Source of the DNA: Tetramitus jugosus
Lineage: Eukaryota; Heterolobosea; Eutetramitea; Acrasida; Vahlkampfiidae
Direction: 5' to 3'
Length of the DNA stretch: 64,000 nt
NCBI GenBank assembly: GCA_937625935.1
Contig: OW569359.1
Coordinates: forward strand, 124,001 to 188,000
The notes below the pieces were generated by a model. The model saw only the letters and a list, made by a program, of their open reading frames with translations, made no database searches and was not told the origin of the DNA. The position numbers were made by a program, and so were the translations under genes. Shown in pieces: positions 51,753 to 61,246 of this stretch; the stretch's first letter is position 1; the number at the start of each line of letters is the position of its first letter.

Positions 51753-53222
51753 TCACAGAATCATGCTGCCTTGCATTTCCGTAAACTCACTTGATGGTAC
51801 CATCGCCTCATCTACACCGCCACCAGTAAACATAAAACTATTCTGATTTTCCGTGTCTGATGTCAGTTCTTCCACATCATCGAACTCATCCCGTGATCGT
51901 GTCTTGTAAGAAGAGGTGAATGACGTCATTTGTTGTGGTTTAAGAGCAAGAGTCGATTGCTTCTTTTTTCCAATGGCAATCACACCTTGTGGTTGTTCCT
52001 TGTCAATCTTTTCAGATATCGCAGCCAACGATGGAGGATGTTTTATCTCTTCTCCTAGCCGGAAGAACAATTCGATATCTTCTGCTTCTCTTGACTTGAG
52101 ATCTGAGCTCTTTTCTTTTGTGAGACGCTTCTTCTTTGCAGGTGGAGGAGTAGACAATGGAGATGCACTTGCTTGTTGTATTTTTGAGGCGGCCTTCTTG
52201 GCAGCCAATCGCGTTTTTCGTCCATTGTTGGTCTGCTTTTGTTGCGGTGTTGATTCCACTACATCGTCATCATCGTCCAATGTAATCACTTCACTCGTCG
52301 ACTTTGACTCGAACTCATACTCTTCTTCATCATTGTCCGACTGTTTATAATCGGGATCTTCTGGTTCGGAATCTGGACCTCCATCTTCATCTACTTCTTC
52401 TTCGTCATCATCATCCTCAATATCATCATCACGATTATATTCTTCATCATCATCTTTAGCGCGACTTCTCTTTGCTGCTGAGCTAGAAGAAGAGGATGCC
52501 TTTGCTGTGCCACCGCGTTTCGTAGTCTTTTTCGTTTTGGACGTGGATGCACTTGCTCGTTTAGCTCTTGTTGTCTTACTTGTTTTTCCCGTCAGTGCTT
52601 GATATTCTCTCCAGGTTGTCATGGCTCTTGGTCCTTGTTTGGCCTTTCCATTGACCATCAATGTGTTTCGACCATCCTTTTTTATCCAATAGACACTGTC
52701 TGTTGCCTTTATCTTTGGAGCTCGACTACTACTGCTTGTCGATGCAGCTTTTCTTGTTGTTTTTGTTGCCTTAGTGGTGCTGCTGGATGATGCACTTGCT
52801 TTGCTTTTGGATGATGCTTTTGAAGATGTTGTTTTCGTTGAAGCACTGCTCGTTTTTGTTGATGCTTTTGGAGCAGTCGTCTTGCTTTTCGGTGCCGAAA
52901 ATGACAGAGTCGATTGACTTGATGTGCGACTAGTACTTGTGACAGAAGAATCATCTTCATCATCACTTGATTTTTTATTGTTTTTGTTGTTGTTGGATGA
53001 TCGAAGAGTAATTGTTTTTGCTTGACTACCATTTGAGTTTGATGAGGATGCTGATGCTGAAGAGCGACTGCTAGTAGTGCTGTTGCTATTGTTACTACTA
53101 CTGTTGTTGGAGGGAGTGGGTGCACCTTTGAACATGCGAGAAAAGTTGACGGCAGAGTCAGAGCGTTCACTGATACGCGTAAACGTTCGTCTGACTGCAT
53201 TTTGTTGTTGGTCGTTGTTCAT
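51753..53222 (-). CDS. Disordered basic/acidic nuclear protein with two QSTL motifs
   Basis: The 489-residue frame starts at the ATG at 53222. It is largely serine/threonine/lysine-rich, followed by an aspartate/glutamate region (about 255 to 325). One ordered block stands out near residue 180 (SVYWIKKDGRNTLMVNGKAK). SQSTLSFSAPK near residue 105 and KKQSTLALK near 425 look like PIP-box-like QxxL motifs for the sliding clamp, but both lack the full FF pair. The basic clusters (PPPAKKKRLTKE) suit nuclear import. Possible chromatin or replication factor; no domain family is recognised. Confidence 0.65.
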   Translation of the reverse strand: MNNDQQQNAVRRTFTRISERSDSAVNFSRMFKGAPTPSNNSSSNNSNSTTSSRSSASASSSNSNGSQAKTITLRSSNNNKNNKKSSDDEDDSSVTSTSRTSSQSTLSFSAPKSKTTAPKASTKTSSASTKTTSSKASSKSKASASSSSTTKATKTTRKAASTSSSSRAPKIKATDSVYWIKKDGRNTLMVNGKAKQGPRAMTTWREYQALTGKTSKTTRAKRASASTSKTKKTTKRGGTAKASSSSSSAAKRSRAKDDDEEYNRDDDIEDDDDEEEVDEDGGPDSEPEDPDYKQSDNDEEEYEFESKSTSEVITLDDDDDVVESTPQQKQTNNGRKTRLAAKKAASKIQQASASPLSTPPPAKKKRLTKEKSSDLKSREAEDIELFFRLGEEIKHPPSLAAISEKIDKEQPQGVIAIGKKKQSTLALKPQQMTSFTSSYKTRSRDEFDDVEELTSDTENQNSFMFTGGGVDEAMVPSSEFTEMQGSMIL

Positions 53223-53336
53223 TTTTGTTGTTTCTTTGCTTTTTGTTGTCTGGTGGACATGAACGGAAATTGTGTTCTTGTTTTTTGTTGACCTTTTTTT
53301 GGCGCCAAAACGGCTATTTTGGTGCGAGTGTATTCG

Positions 53337-53924
53337 CTACCAAGCATGGTTCCAATCTGAGATGAGGAGACTGACTTCTTCGTTGAGGCACTCCAAAAGA
53401 CGACCTAGATTATACTGTAAGTCCCTGGAATGATCTCTGAATCTGTATTTGCAATGATAGTAAATGGCCATCGAAGAGGCACAAAGACCTTCTCCTTGTT
53501 GCTCCATTGGAGAAGATCTCCTCGACTGTGGAGTATCAATGAATTGAATTGTAATGTACTCTGGTCTCCTAAGAATGGAACTCCGTTGTTTGTAAGTGTA
53601 AGTCATGGTTCTATCATCAGAGAACTTTAACTTCATTTTGCGAGAGAGGAGTGGTGTGTTTCGAGTCGAGTACCGATCAAAGCTTGTCCTTGACTCACCG
53701 AATCCACTTACCAGAACATCTCCAATGATAGTGTCCCATGCTTCCTTGAGCAACTGCGCATTTATGTTTGAGTAAACGGGAGATGATTGATCCTGTGTGG
53801 CTTGGTTCTTGACAGAGAAGGTTGGATTGAATTTTTGACGAGGTGCATTCTCTGGAAGGAGAATCACAGTGGATCGCTTTTTGGGTTGAAGAGTATCAAA
53901 ATGGATTGGTTTCTGAGAAAGCAT
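53337..53924 (-). CDS. Hypothetical protein, 195 residues
   Basis: The frame's first ATG is at 53924; a longer frame starts only with GTG. The N-terminal part is polar. From about residue 55 it has an ordered helix-rich segment (NINAQLLKEAWDTIIGDVLVS) and later strands around MTYTYKQRSSILRRPEYITI. It ends with a helix RLLECLNEEVSLLISDW. No signal peptide, membrane helix or recognised family. The gene sits between two unrelated minus-strand genes. Coding composition is good, so I take it as real. Confidence 0.6.
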   Translation of the reverse strand: MLSQKPIHFDTLQPKKRSTVILLPENAPRQKFNPTFSVKNQATQDQSSPVYSNINAQLLKEAWDTIIGDVLVSGFGESRTSFDRYSTRNTPLLSRKMKLKFSDDRTMTYTYKQRSSILRRPEYITIQFIDTPQSRRSSPMEQQGEGLCASSMAIYYHCKYRFRDHSRDLQYNLGRLLECLNEEVSLLISDWNHAW

Positions 53925-54137
53925 GATTGACTGTGTGAGTGAGAAGTTTGTTTCATTCGAAGTGTGCACAACACAGATTAATTACAAAGACTTTGACGGT
54001 GCGTCGACCCAAAATAACTGAGGAAGTTTTCAAATACAATGAAAATATTATTAGATAAATGGTTAGCAAAACAGCTCCCCCTGCCCGAGTATGAATGAAA
54101 GGATTAATTGGAAAATTGGGAGGTGTTTCCATGTGTC

Positions 54138-57100
54138 TTAAACAATGGAGGGGTACATGTACTTATCACTGCATCTCTTCTTCAAAAAGATGAGAACATC
54201 TGAGAATAAGAGCCATGGCGCTTTCAACAACTTCATTCTCTCAGGTGGAGATGCTTCCCATTGGCTCTCGTCATAACAGTGTCGATAAAACTTCAGGACC
54301 ACACTGTGGTACATTGGATGATATTGTGTTAGAACAGAGGAATCCACACCATTGTCTTTGAGGATGAGCATCGAATACTCAATAGCATTCTCTTTAATCC
54401 TACAGACAGCTCTCTCAAAAGGGGTTTGTCCATACGATTTTGACATCTTCTTCAAATTTTGTTTGTGCAAGCTGAGATATTCACTATGATTGCCATAGCC
54501 AGTGGTGCTTAGTGCATCCTGAAGTTCCTTCAACCATAATCGAAAAGTTTCCTCACCACAGTCGACATGTGTATTCAGCATTTTCTGATTGGACAAATAG
54601 TGCTCATTATCTTTTGAGATGAATCTAGGAGGATCATCAATCAACCAACTCTTATTAATACGAACATATGTCTGACAAGCAATGTTTACCATTTTTGCAA
54701 TGATTGTAGCTCCATCATTGCAAGAGGTTTGACCACGGTGCTTGTCTGCGTTCTTTTTGCTTTCACAATACAGTCTAAGGACTCTCTCCTTGTCCAGCAA
54801 ATGATTTTCTTTAGTCCTTTCATCCTGAGTCGAAACCCACACTGGTTTTTGTGTGGATCTCCCACTTGTTTCAAGTTGTGTTCCGTCTATTGCAAGAGCA
54901 TATTCAACTGCCAATTTCTTGTATTTCTCGTCCATAATGTCTCCATTCGACGATTCATAAAGACACCTCAACGCATGTTCAACCAAACCCACTCCTGTAT
55001 CGATCTGCTTAATAAAATTCGTAATTAGATCTTTAGAGATGTCCTTGGAACGTGGGTCATCTGGAGATTTCACCACCTCGTACTTCCCTCTTTCAACTTC
55101 TCTTGGAGGTACAAAACTACTGTCCCAACAAACAAGGTACAAATCTCCATCAAGATCTCCTCCTCCCATACAGTGAGGTCCCGGAGGTTTATCCTTATGG
55201 ACCGAGAAGATAACTGCTCCTTTGATATGGGCTAGCTCTTCAATACTATTGTTGACGGTAAAGACTCTAAAATCACCTGGATGAGCTGCTGGATTTCTTG
55301 TCACTAGCACTCTCTTTCCATGCAGATTTTGATTAGGGAGATTCAAACAAATCTCACCAGAGGAGAGTGAAGTTGTCTCATCAGCAACACCAATAACATA
55401 TCGACTGTCCCTGCATGGTATCTTCAGATCATCGGCAAGAGCCATCTTCGTCACTCTCTCAGTGTACAAATCTCTTATCATCGATTGAATGTAAGGATCT
55501 TGGAAGTCGTCCTCGCTTTCGCAGGCTTTGATGGCTTCTCTCAGATGTTTCAATTCAAAATCATAAATGTTGTCTTCCTTGAGAAAAACCTTGAGGGCAA
55601 CTTTGGGATCCTCGATGGCCTCCTTGTATTGTTGCAAACGATCCTCGAATGATCTCAACACAACATCGTGAGAAACACCTAGTCCGCAGAGACCCATGAT
55701 GAAATGTCTGTTTAGCGATCCAGGCAACCCATTTACAGTCCCATAGTTATTTACATCGAGCAAGTGAATCTTGTCCTCGAAGTTAAACTTTCGCATACTC
55801 TTTCGGAAGAAGAAGTGAGTTTCCTGGGTGCTCCCCTGTCTGAGTTCGTGAATCACTTTGCTGTTATCTGGATAAGCAACCAACACACCCTTGTATCCCA
55901 CAAAACGAATTTGGAACACTCTTGTTGTACATGGCAAGTTCAGTATCTGACAAAGCTCTCTCGCTTTATATTCAGTCATCACTCCCACACCGTCTGTGTA
56001 GTTGAATTTTCCCTTTTTGTCAATTTCGATTTGCTTTTTGATATCTTTGATCTGGGTGTGTTCGTGAATCTCAATGGCAATAGAAGACATGGTCGTACCT
56101 AAACTCTGGCCTACTCTTTTCGCAAGTTTTCTTCTGCCCTCAACCTTGGAAAAGTTTCCGATCTTGTTGATTAATTGATTAATATCCTCTTTTGCATCTA
56201 CACACCAGAATGACTTCGACTTGAGGCCGCTGTTGCTGTAAGCAAAGAACTTGTAGATCTTGCCTTCAAACTCTATTTCACTAGAGAGGAATTCTTGAAG
56301 TTTTTCGGCCACTCCCGCTTTCTTCATGGCTCCGTAATTGATTGAACTTCCTGCTACATGAAGGAAATTGGTCATTGGAAACAATCGCACCACTCTGTTA
56401 CTGTTGTCAGCGTTCCTGTACTGTTTCTTCAACGAGAACTTGTTTTCTTGAAACTCGAGAGAACAAGTTGTCACATTCTTCACTTCACTTTCTCCTTTCT
56501 CGTTTGAATTGAGCAATAGGATCATCGAAGGACTCGGCTTGATCTCTGGGAGAGGTGTTCCAGAAGAATTGATCTTTTCGGGAATTTTGTTGTCAGAAGA
56601 TAAGCTCGAAGAGGTGCCGACTTCTCTGTACACCTTCGGGGAAGTTGAACTACTCTGTGGGCTAGAATTGGAATACAAAGGTGAATAGTTCTTCTTTGGC
56701 GTCTCGTATCCTTCAGATACCACCATGTGATTTGATACAGGACTTGTAGCTGGAGATAACTCGAGCAATCGGGCAGACAATGAACTTGGACTTGATAGTG
56801 CTGATGACACGGAGCCAGGAGAACGTACAGGTGTACTGCTCGAGCTTGAAGGAGTCGTTACTCGGAAAAACCAACAGGTTTTCAATTCTACTCCTCCAAC
56901 TGTGACTGTAAGTTGATACTGTTGCTTTCCTTGACGACTAGCTTTACCCCCAAGAAGTTTCTCATCAGGATTGTTCTTTGGTTTGAGGATTACATGATTA
57001 TCTCTAATGTCCACTCGATAGTCATCACTACCTAGAGCCAATCTGGAAGTAGCACCATGTAGACCCTTTCTTGTATCGATAGTGAACGATTGAGGAGTCA

Positions 57101-57230
57101 CTGATCCTCTCACGATATCTGGTTGAATTTTCCAAATCATTGGAGTCAAATTTCTTCCTCTCAACCTCATTAAATCTCCTTCATCTTGTTCCCAACTCTC
57201 ACCAACTGGAACTAGTTCATAAACACTCAT
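54138..57230 (-). CDS. Cellular RNA-dependent RNA polymerase (RNA-silencing RdRP)
   Basis: The 1030-residue frame starts at the ATG at 57230. The eukaryotic RdRP core is clear: RVLVTRNPAAHPGDFRVF (loop before the active site), GAVIFSVHKDKPPGPHCMGG, and then the catalytic DLDGD with Asp692, Asp694 and Asp696. Upstream VGYKGVLVAYPD and GLGVSHDVVLRSFEDRL match the family. The enzyme copies single-stranded RNA into double-stranded RNA for Dicer in silencing pathways. Residues 1 to about 130 form an extra beta-rich domain (WKIQPDIVRGSV, YQLTVTVGG) and are followed by a serine-rich linker of about 100 residues. No Dicer or Argonaute gene is in this window. No introns. Confidence 0.93.
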   Translation of the reverse strand: MSVYELVPVGESWEQDEGDLMRLRGRNLTPMIWKIQPDIVRGSVTPQSFTIDTRKGLHGATSRLALGSDDYRVDIRDNHVILKPKNNPDEKLLGGKASRQGKQQYQLTVTVGGVELKTCWFFRVTTPSSSSSTPVRSPGSVSSALSSPSSLSARLLELSPATSPVSNHMVVSEGYETPKKNYSPLYSNSSPQSSSTSPKVYREVGTSSSLSSDNKIPEKINSSGTPLPEIKPSPSMILLLNSNEKGESEVKNVTTCSLEFQENKFSLKKQYRNADNSNRVVRLFPMTNFLHVAGSSINYGAMKKAGVAEKLQEFLSSEIEFEGKIYKFFAYSNSGLKSKSFWCVDAKEDINQLINKIGNFSKVEGRRKLAKRVGQSLGTTMSSIAIEIHEHTQIKDIKKQIEIDKKGKFNYTDGVGVMTEYKARELCQILNLPCTTRVFQIRFVGYKGVLVAYPDNSKVIHELRQGSTQETHFFFRKSMRKFNFEDKIHLLDVNNYGTVNGLPGSLNRHFIMGLCGLGVSHDVVLRSFEDRLQQYKEAIEDPKVALKVFLKEDNIYDFELKHLREAIKACESEDDFQDPYIQSMIRDLYTERVTKMALADDLKIPCRDSRYVIGVADETTSLSSGEICLNLPNQNLHGKRVLVTRNPAAHPGDFRVFTVNNSIEELAHIKGAVIFSVHKDKPPGPHCMGGGDLDGDLYLVCWDSSFVPPREVERGKYEVVKSPDDPRSKDISKDLITNFIKQIDTGVGLVEHALRCLYESSNGDIMDEKYKKLAVEYALAIDGTQLETSGRSTQKPVWVSTQDERTKENHLLDKERVLRLYCESKKNADKHRGQTSCNDGATIIAKMVNIACQTYVRINKSWLIDDPPRFISKDNEHYLSNQKMLNTHVDCGEETFRLWLKELQDALSTTGYGNHSEYLSLHKQNLKKMSKSYGQTPFERAVCRIKENAIEYSMLILKDNGVDSSVLTQYHPMYHSVVLKFYRHCYDESQWEASPPERMKLLKAPWLLFSDVLIFLKKRCSDKYMYPSIV

Positions 57231-57775
57231 TGTTTTTATTTTTTGTGATTTCTATCAGGGAAGGGAGAGAGGAGAAGATTTTTGCGTTGAAGACGGAGAA
57301 GTCCTCCTTTTCTTCCATTACAATTTTGCGGAAAAACAAAAACGGGCATCATCAAAAAGGAGGAACACGTCGTTTGGGCTCCTGCTTCTTCTATAAACGT
57401 TCGAATCTGGCATGCGATTGGTAAGTTTGCCTGCTACTGTGATGCTGAAGAATCCACAGCCTGACGGCACCATAGGTCTATGTTCCTGAATAACCTGAAG
57501 GAATACCGTCAGCCGGGCATTGTACTTTTCTCTTTGAAGGACAACTTATAATATATTTTTTCTTTTTTAAGTACAACTAGTGGTTTCGCTGCTTGTTCAT
57601 TGTTGCTTCCCTCCCTGTACATGATGTACCTAGTATGCTTGTGACAGCGGAATGCAATGATTTTTGATTTGTTCGTTGCAGAGCACCAACAACCAGCCAT
57701 CTCCTTGGAGTTTGTGAAGAGGCGATGCTTCACCTCAACAAATTTTCATTGCTTTCGTTTCTACACCTAACATTC

Positions 57776-58153
57776 CTAGCCTCTTTGACTGTCTTCATCT
57801 GTACATTCATTGAACACAAGGTTGCATGGAAAAACAAAAGTATTTGTTTTTACACAAGTCTCGCACATGTCCGAAGTGTAATTTCTCATTCCGGTAGCTC
57901 TTACACAGACACACAGTGGGTGTATCACTAGGATTGTACAGACCAAAGACAACTTCTTTGATGGGTACCACTTCTTACTTGCAACCACTCGAACCTTCTG
58001 TCCACACCGTGTGGGGAACTTCTGAAGTTGGCAGCCTTTTGCTGGTGGACACCACTTATTTATGTGCAGAGTAGAATCATTTCTAACATATTGCAGAGAA
58101 TAAAGTGGCAACACTCGTTGTATGGAAACAAAATCATTTCTACCGTCACACAT
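57776..58153 (-). CDS. Unassigned cysteine-rich frame, possibly part of a decayed element
   Basis: An ATG at 58153 opens a 125-residue frame with eleven cysteines, including KWCPPAKGCQLQKF and RNYTSDMCETCVKT. Composition is compatible with coding but it has no start-leader or neighbours to support it. It lies 100 bases from the LINE-like remnant on the same strand and could belong to the same decayed insertion. No function is assigned. Confidence 0.25.
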   Translation of the reverse strand: MCDGRNDFVSIQRVLPLYSLQYVRNDSTLHINKWCPPAKGCQLQKFPTRCGQKVRVVASKKWYPSKKLSLVCTILVIHPLCVCVRATGMRNYTSDMCETCVKTNTFVFPCNLVFNECTDEDSQRG

Positions 58154-58269
58154 GTACTATTTACCTTGTGTAAAGGATCAGCAATGAATGTGCAACCAAT
58201 GGTTGTATTAAAAAAATCTTTTGTTTGATCAGAGGGAAATTTTCGAGAGGAGTGTGACCGATCCAGCAA

Positions 58270-58630
58270 TTACATCGTCGAACCATAGAGCCACCTGGCA
58301 GTGTCTAGTGATTTCATCCTGTTCAGCTTGACTTTTAGTTCCTCTGCCACTTTACTTCTTGCTGCTTTGGCATGATCGAACTCAACCAGCAGATGAACAA
58401 TGGTCTCAGGACATTTGCCACAAAGAGAACATGTGATATCACCCAGGGCATTGTACAACTTCTACATAACCTCTTTCGTATGTAGGGTACCACTCCTGAC
58501 CTAGTGGTAGAAACACAGTTCCTTCCTATCTAGTCCAAAAGGCCATTTCAGGAAATAGTTCCACCAACTTCTGTAACTCAGAATCAAGCCACCAACCTTC
58601 ATTCCATCCAATCTCTGTCCTCTGCTTTGT
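58270..58630 (-). mobile_element. Non-LTR retrotransposon C-terminal remnant
   Basis: The minus strand reads RSGTLHTKEV, a stop, then KLYNALGDITCSLCGKCPET followed by IVHLL. This is the CxxC...ET..HLL zinc knuckle typical of the reverse transcriptase C terminus in LINE-type elements. Upstream pieces such as GWNEGWWLDSELQKLVELFP lie in other frames. Several in-frame TAG codons show it is dead. No 3' A-tract or full reverse transcriptase is visible, so only a remnant is supported. Confidence 0.6.
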
Positions 58631-58820
58631 GAATGATTCCTCTACTCCTATAGAATATTGGGATACTCATAGATTACACCATTGGCTAGCACAGTAACTT
58701 CAGACTTCACTGTGCTTCTGGCACTGGTTTCCAAGCTGAGCGGCACAACAGGCACTGGTAGCAGTGGTGTTGGTACAGTCCTCTGTTCTTCGAATCTCCA
58801 CTTCCTCATTAATCCACTAA

Positions 58821-58856
58821 TCAAGTAGTCCTGGGTTCGAGCCCCACCGACGGCTA
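58821..58856 (+). tRNA. tRNA 3'-half-like fragment (probable pseudo-tRNA)
   Basis: The segment has a T arm (TGGG, loop TTCGAGC, CCCA), a B-box match (GGGTTCGAGCC) and a downstream strand CCGACGGCTA like a 3' acceptor strand. No matching 5' acceptor strand (AGCCGTCGG) or D arm is present upstream within reach. It therefore looks like half a tRNA gene, left by truncation or insertion. Confidence 0.4.
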
Positions 58857-59022
58857 CATGTTTGTTTTACAACCCGATCTCCTTTTGGATTTCGAAAGAC
58901 GTTCTGACTTGACAATCGAACTTCGGAACCTACGTGCCCCTACATCAACCAAAAACAAGCGCACATCATCGAACACACCCACAGATACCAACAACACTCC
59001 AACTCATATACTCTACAATCTG

Positions 59023-60750
59023 ATGATGTCACTTGGATTAATCACAAACTTGTTGCTATCATTGCTCATCCTCTGTGCAACAACAACAACACTGGCAACC
59101 ACCAAGCCACGTTTTCTCCATGTAGCCCCACTGCATCAACTCAAAGGTCTCAAACAAGGTCAATTTCGGCCTGTCATCGAGAGTGAATCTGCCTTCCACA
59201 AGACAATTCAAGTGTCTCCCTATGACTCCGTCTCCAAGTCACCATTCAACACGGAGAGCTTCTTTTCTCTGTTGAAGCAGTATCAGGACAGTGCGACACC
59301 CAATGTCTACACATCAGAGATTTTGAGCTCAAAGATGAAGAATCGAAGAAGAAGAAATATTGTGCCAACTTACATTTCGTCGTTTAGGCCTGATGGTGCC
59401 AATTTTTCATGGGAGGCACCTTGCTTCAAGCACAATGTTGGTTGGTTGACATACAATCAGAACAAGAAATCTTTTACGTTCACGTTTGAGAGCAGTAATG
59501 CAACGAGCTACATGTGCTCTGATTGGTACTTGTTTGCTACACAAGAAACCTTTCATGTCAAAGCAGCAGCTCTCAGAGGAAAGCACACATTAACGATCAT
59601 GGATTTGCAAGAAAGCGACTTCAACTCTATTTTAAACAGTGGACTCTATGCATTCGTGTTTGAAGATGGCATGTTGGGCACGATCATTGACGCTTACGTT
59701 GCCGCCAGAACCATTTACGGTGTATATTTTGAGAAGGACAAAATTAGCTTCTTGGCGAATAACATGCCCGATTTTCCGTTCGATGTGAGACCAAATGCCA
59801 TCACACCAATCACAAACACGTCACTCATTGGTAATGGTGATCTGTTGGGTGTGGTTACTCTGAGTGGACTCAATTTGATCTTAATGTACGGCACAGGGTC
59901 TCACATTGGTCATGTTGCTACCACGCTTTGGATCCCTAACGAGCAAACGGGTCAAAACGAGCTGTTTGTTGTTGAGTCATTGGATGGTGGTATCAGGAGA
60001 ACTGCGTACAGTCATTGGCTCGAGACACACATTCAAGATAAACAAGTGGTCATCTTTGGTAAGCTCAAGAAGGAGTATCAACAAAAGTTGAATCACAAGA
60101 AAGCTCTTGATTTCTTCTTGCAGAGTGAACATCTTCCCTATGGATATCAGAACATTGCTTATGCTTGGATTGATACTCTGAATCAGAACTATCCAACTCC
60201 TCTCGATGCCAGTCTCGTTCCCAGTGGGCTCACAATCTTTGGCAAATTGAGTCCAAAGTGGCTTGGTATCTTGTTTCTGGAAGGATTTAACATGAGACTC
60301 CAAAAGGTGTTTAAAGTCAACACTACTTGTGCAGACATGGATTGCATAGTTGTCACTGCGGAAGCATTGAACATGACTGTTCAAGAATTAATGATTGTTC
60401 CAGAGAGAGATGACTGGCTGTATCCACCACACAACCAAAGAGCTATGGTATGCAGTGTGTTTATTATGAGCATGTACAAGGCTGCTGGAATGTTCCCAGA
60501 TTTGGATATCCAAGCATCAGAGTTCACACCAAAGGATCTGTATATGCTAGATTTGTGGGATAAGCATTGGGAAAGACCAGCAGAATGCCTCAAGAACAAT
60601 GACAATTATCCATATTGTCAAATGTTGGGTGAATGGTATTGGCCATTGCCTGATTATGCTGGATTTGGAGTCGTTGAACCGTACAGCCAAATGAACCAAA
60701 GGTGTGGTGCATCTCCTCCAACCTATACTCGAACACCAGCCAAGTGCTAA
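59023..60750 (+). CDS. Secreted permuted papain-fold (NlpC/P60, YiiX-like) protein
   Basis: The ATG at 59023 begins a strong signal peptide (SLGLITNLLLSLLILC) and a 575-residue protein; the frame is open to an upstream ATG at 58858 that would bury the signal. The middle and C-terminal parts resemble a permuted NlpC/P60 fold: a histidine strand (GSHIGHVATTLWI, His297), then LFVVESLDGGIRRT, and later the probable nucleophile Cys477 in RAMVCSVFIMSMYKAAG. In permuted families the His precedes the Cys, as here. Members hydrolyse peptides or amide bonds such as bacterial cell-wall crosslinks or lipid acyl groups. In a bacteria-eating amoeba a lysosomal or secreted role is plausible. An N-terminal beta-rich domain of about 200 residues is unassigned. 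Confidence 0.65.
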   Translation: MMSLGLITNLLLSLLILCATTTTLATTKPRFLHVAPLHQLKGLKQGQFRPVIESESAFHKTIQVSPYDSVSKSPFNTESFFSLLKQYQDSATPNVYTSEILSSKMKNRRRRNIVPTYISSFRPDGANFSWEAPCFKHNVGWLTYNQNKKSFTFTFESSNATSYMCSDWYLFATQETFHVKAAALRGKHTLTIMDLQESDFNSILNSGLYAFVFEDGMLGTIIDAYVAARTIYGVYFEKDKISFLANNMPDFPFDVRPNAITPITNTSLIGNGDLLGVVTLSGLNLILMYGTGSHIGHVATTLWIPNEQTGQNELFVVESLDGGIRRTAYSHWLETHIQDKQVVIFGKLKKEYQQKLNHKKALDFFLQSEHLPYGYQNIAYAWIDTLNQNYPTPLDASLVPSGLTIFGKLSPKWLGILFLEGFNMRLQKVFKVNTTCADMDCIVVTAEALNMTVQELMIVPERDDWLYPPHNQRAMVCSVFIMSMYKAAGMFPDLDIQASEFTPKDLYMLDLWDKHWERPAECLKNNDNYPYCQMLGEWYWPLPDYAGFGVVEPYSQMNQRCGASPPTYTRTPAKC

Positions 60751-61246
60751 ACATCAAATATAATTATTCCACCTCTTATCTAACTGAAGTCATTGGATGG
60801 TCAGCATTGCATACCGTCCAAATAATATTATGTCCTCGCAACAACCCAAATGGCCAAAGCGGGTCAATTTCCAGCCAGAAGTACGAAACAGTTCAAACCG
60901 CAGAACGATTCTTCTGTGCAAGTTCCTTTCATTCTATTAACCCGACGTCATTTGGTCAACTTGTCAACCGTCAATCTCACTCAGTACATTCAGGGAGAAA
61001 AAAATAACCACGACTAGACGAGAGCAACGATTCACCCACACCCAGCAACAAAGAACCCTCCACACAACAACGACAGCAACAGACCAACAACAAACAAAAA
61101 GAACAAACCCTTGCTGAATCGAGTTGAACCTTTTTCCAACCCACGAAAAAAAACCCTCTAGAGAACCAACAAACAACAACAAACAACAACAAGAGCTACA
61201 TCAAAAAAAACGATACAATATAACAACAAACTACAATCAACAAAAA
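60751..61246. promoter_or_regulatory. Rac promoter and CAA-rich leader
   Basis: The 496-base gap ends in an A/C-rich leader (61050 to 61246) with repeated ACAACAACAA directly before the Rac start. I see no further gene. Confidence 0.4.

Larger units (their letters stand above)
57231..59022. other. Gene-poor stretch with element remnants
   Basis: This 1.8-kb gap lies between the RdRP and the NlpC/P60-like gene. It contains an unassigned 125-codon frame, a LINE-like C-terminal remnant and a tRNA-like fragment, listed separately. The 57400 to 57730 part carries a minus-strand frame with CWC and CHKH residues but no recognised family. Confidence 0.4.

Noticed and set aside
57400-57500. Possible 5' half of the tRNA-like fragment
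   Set aside because: The GACGGC stretch here does not extend to a matching acceptor or D arm.
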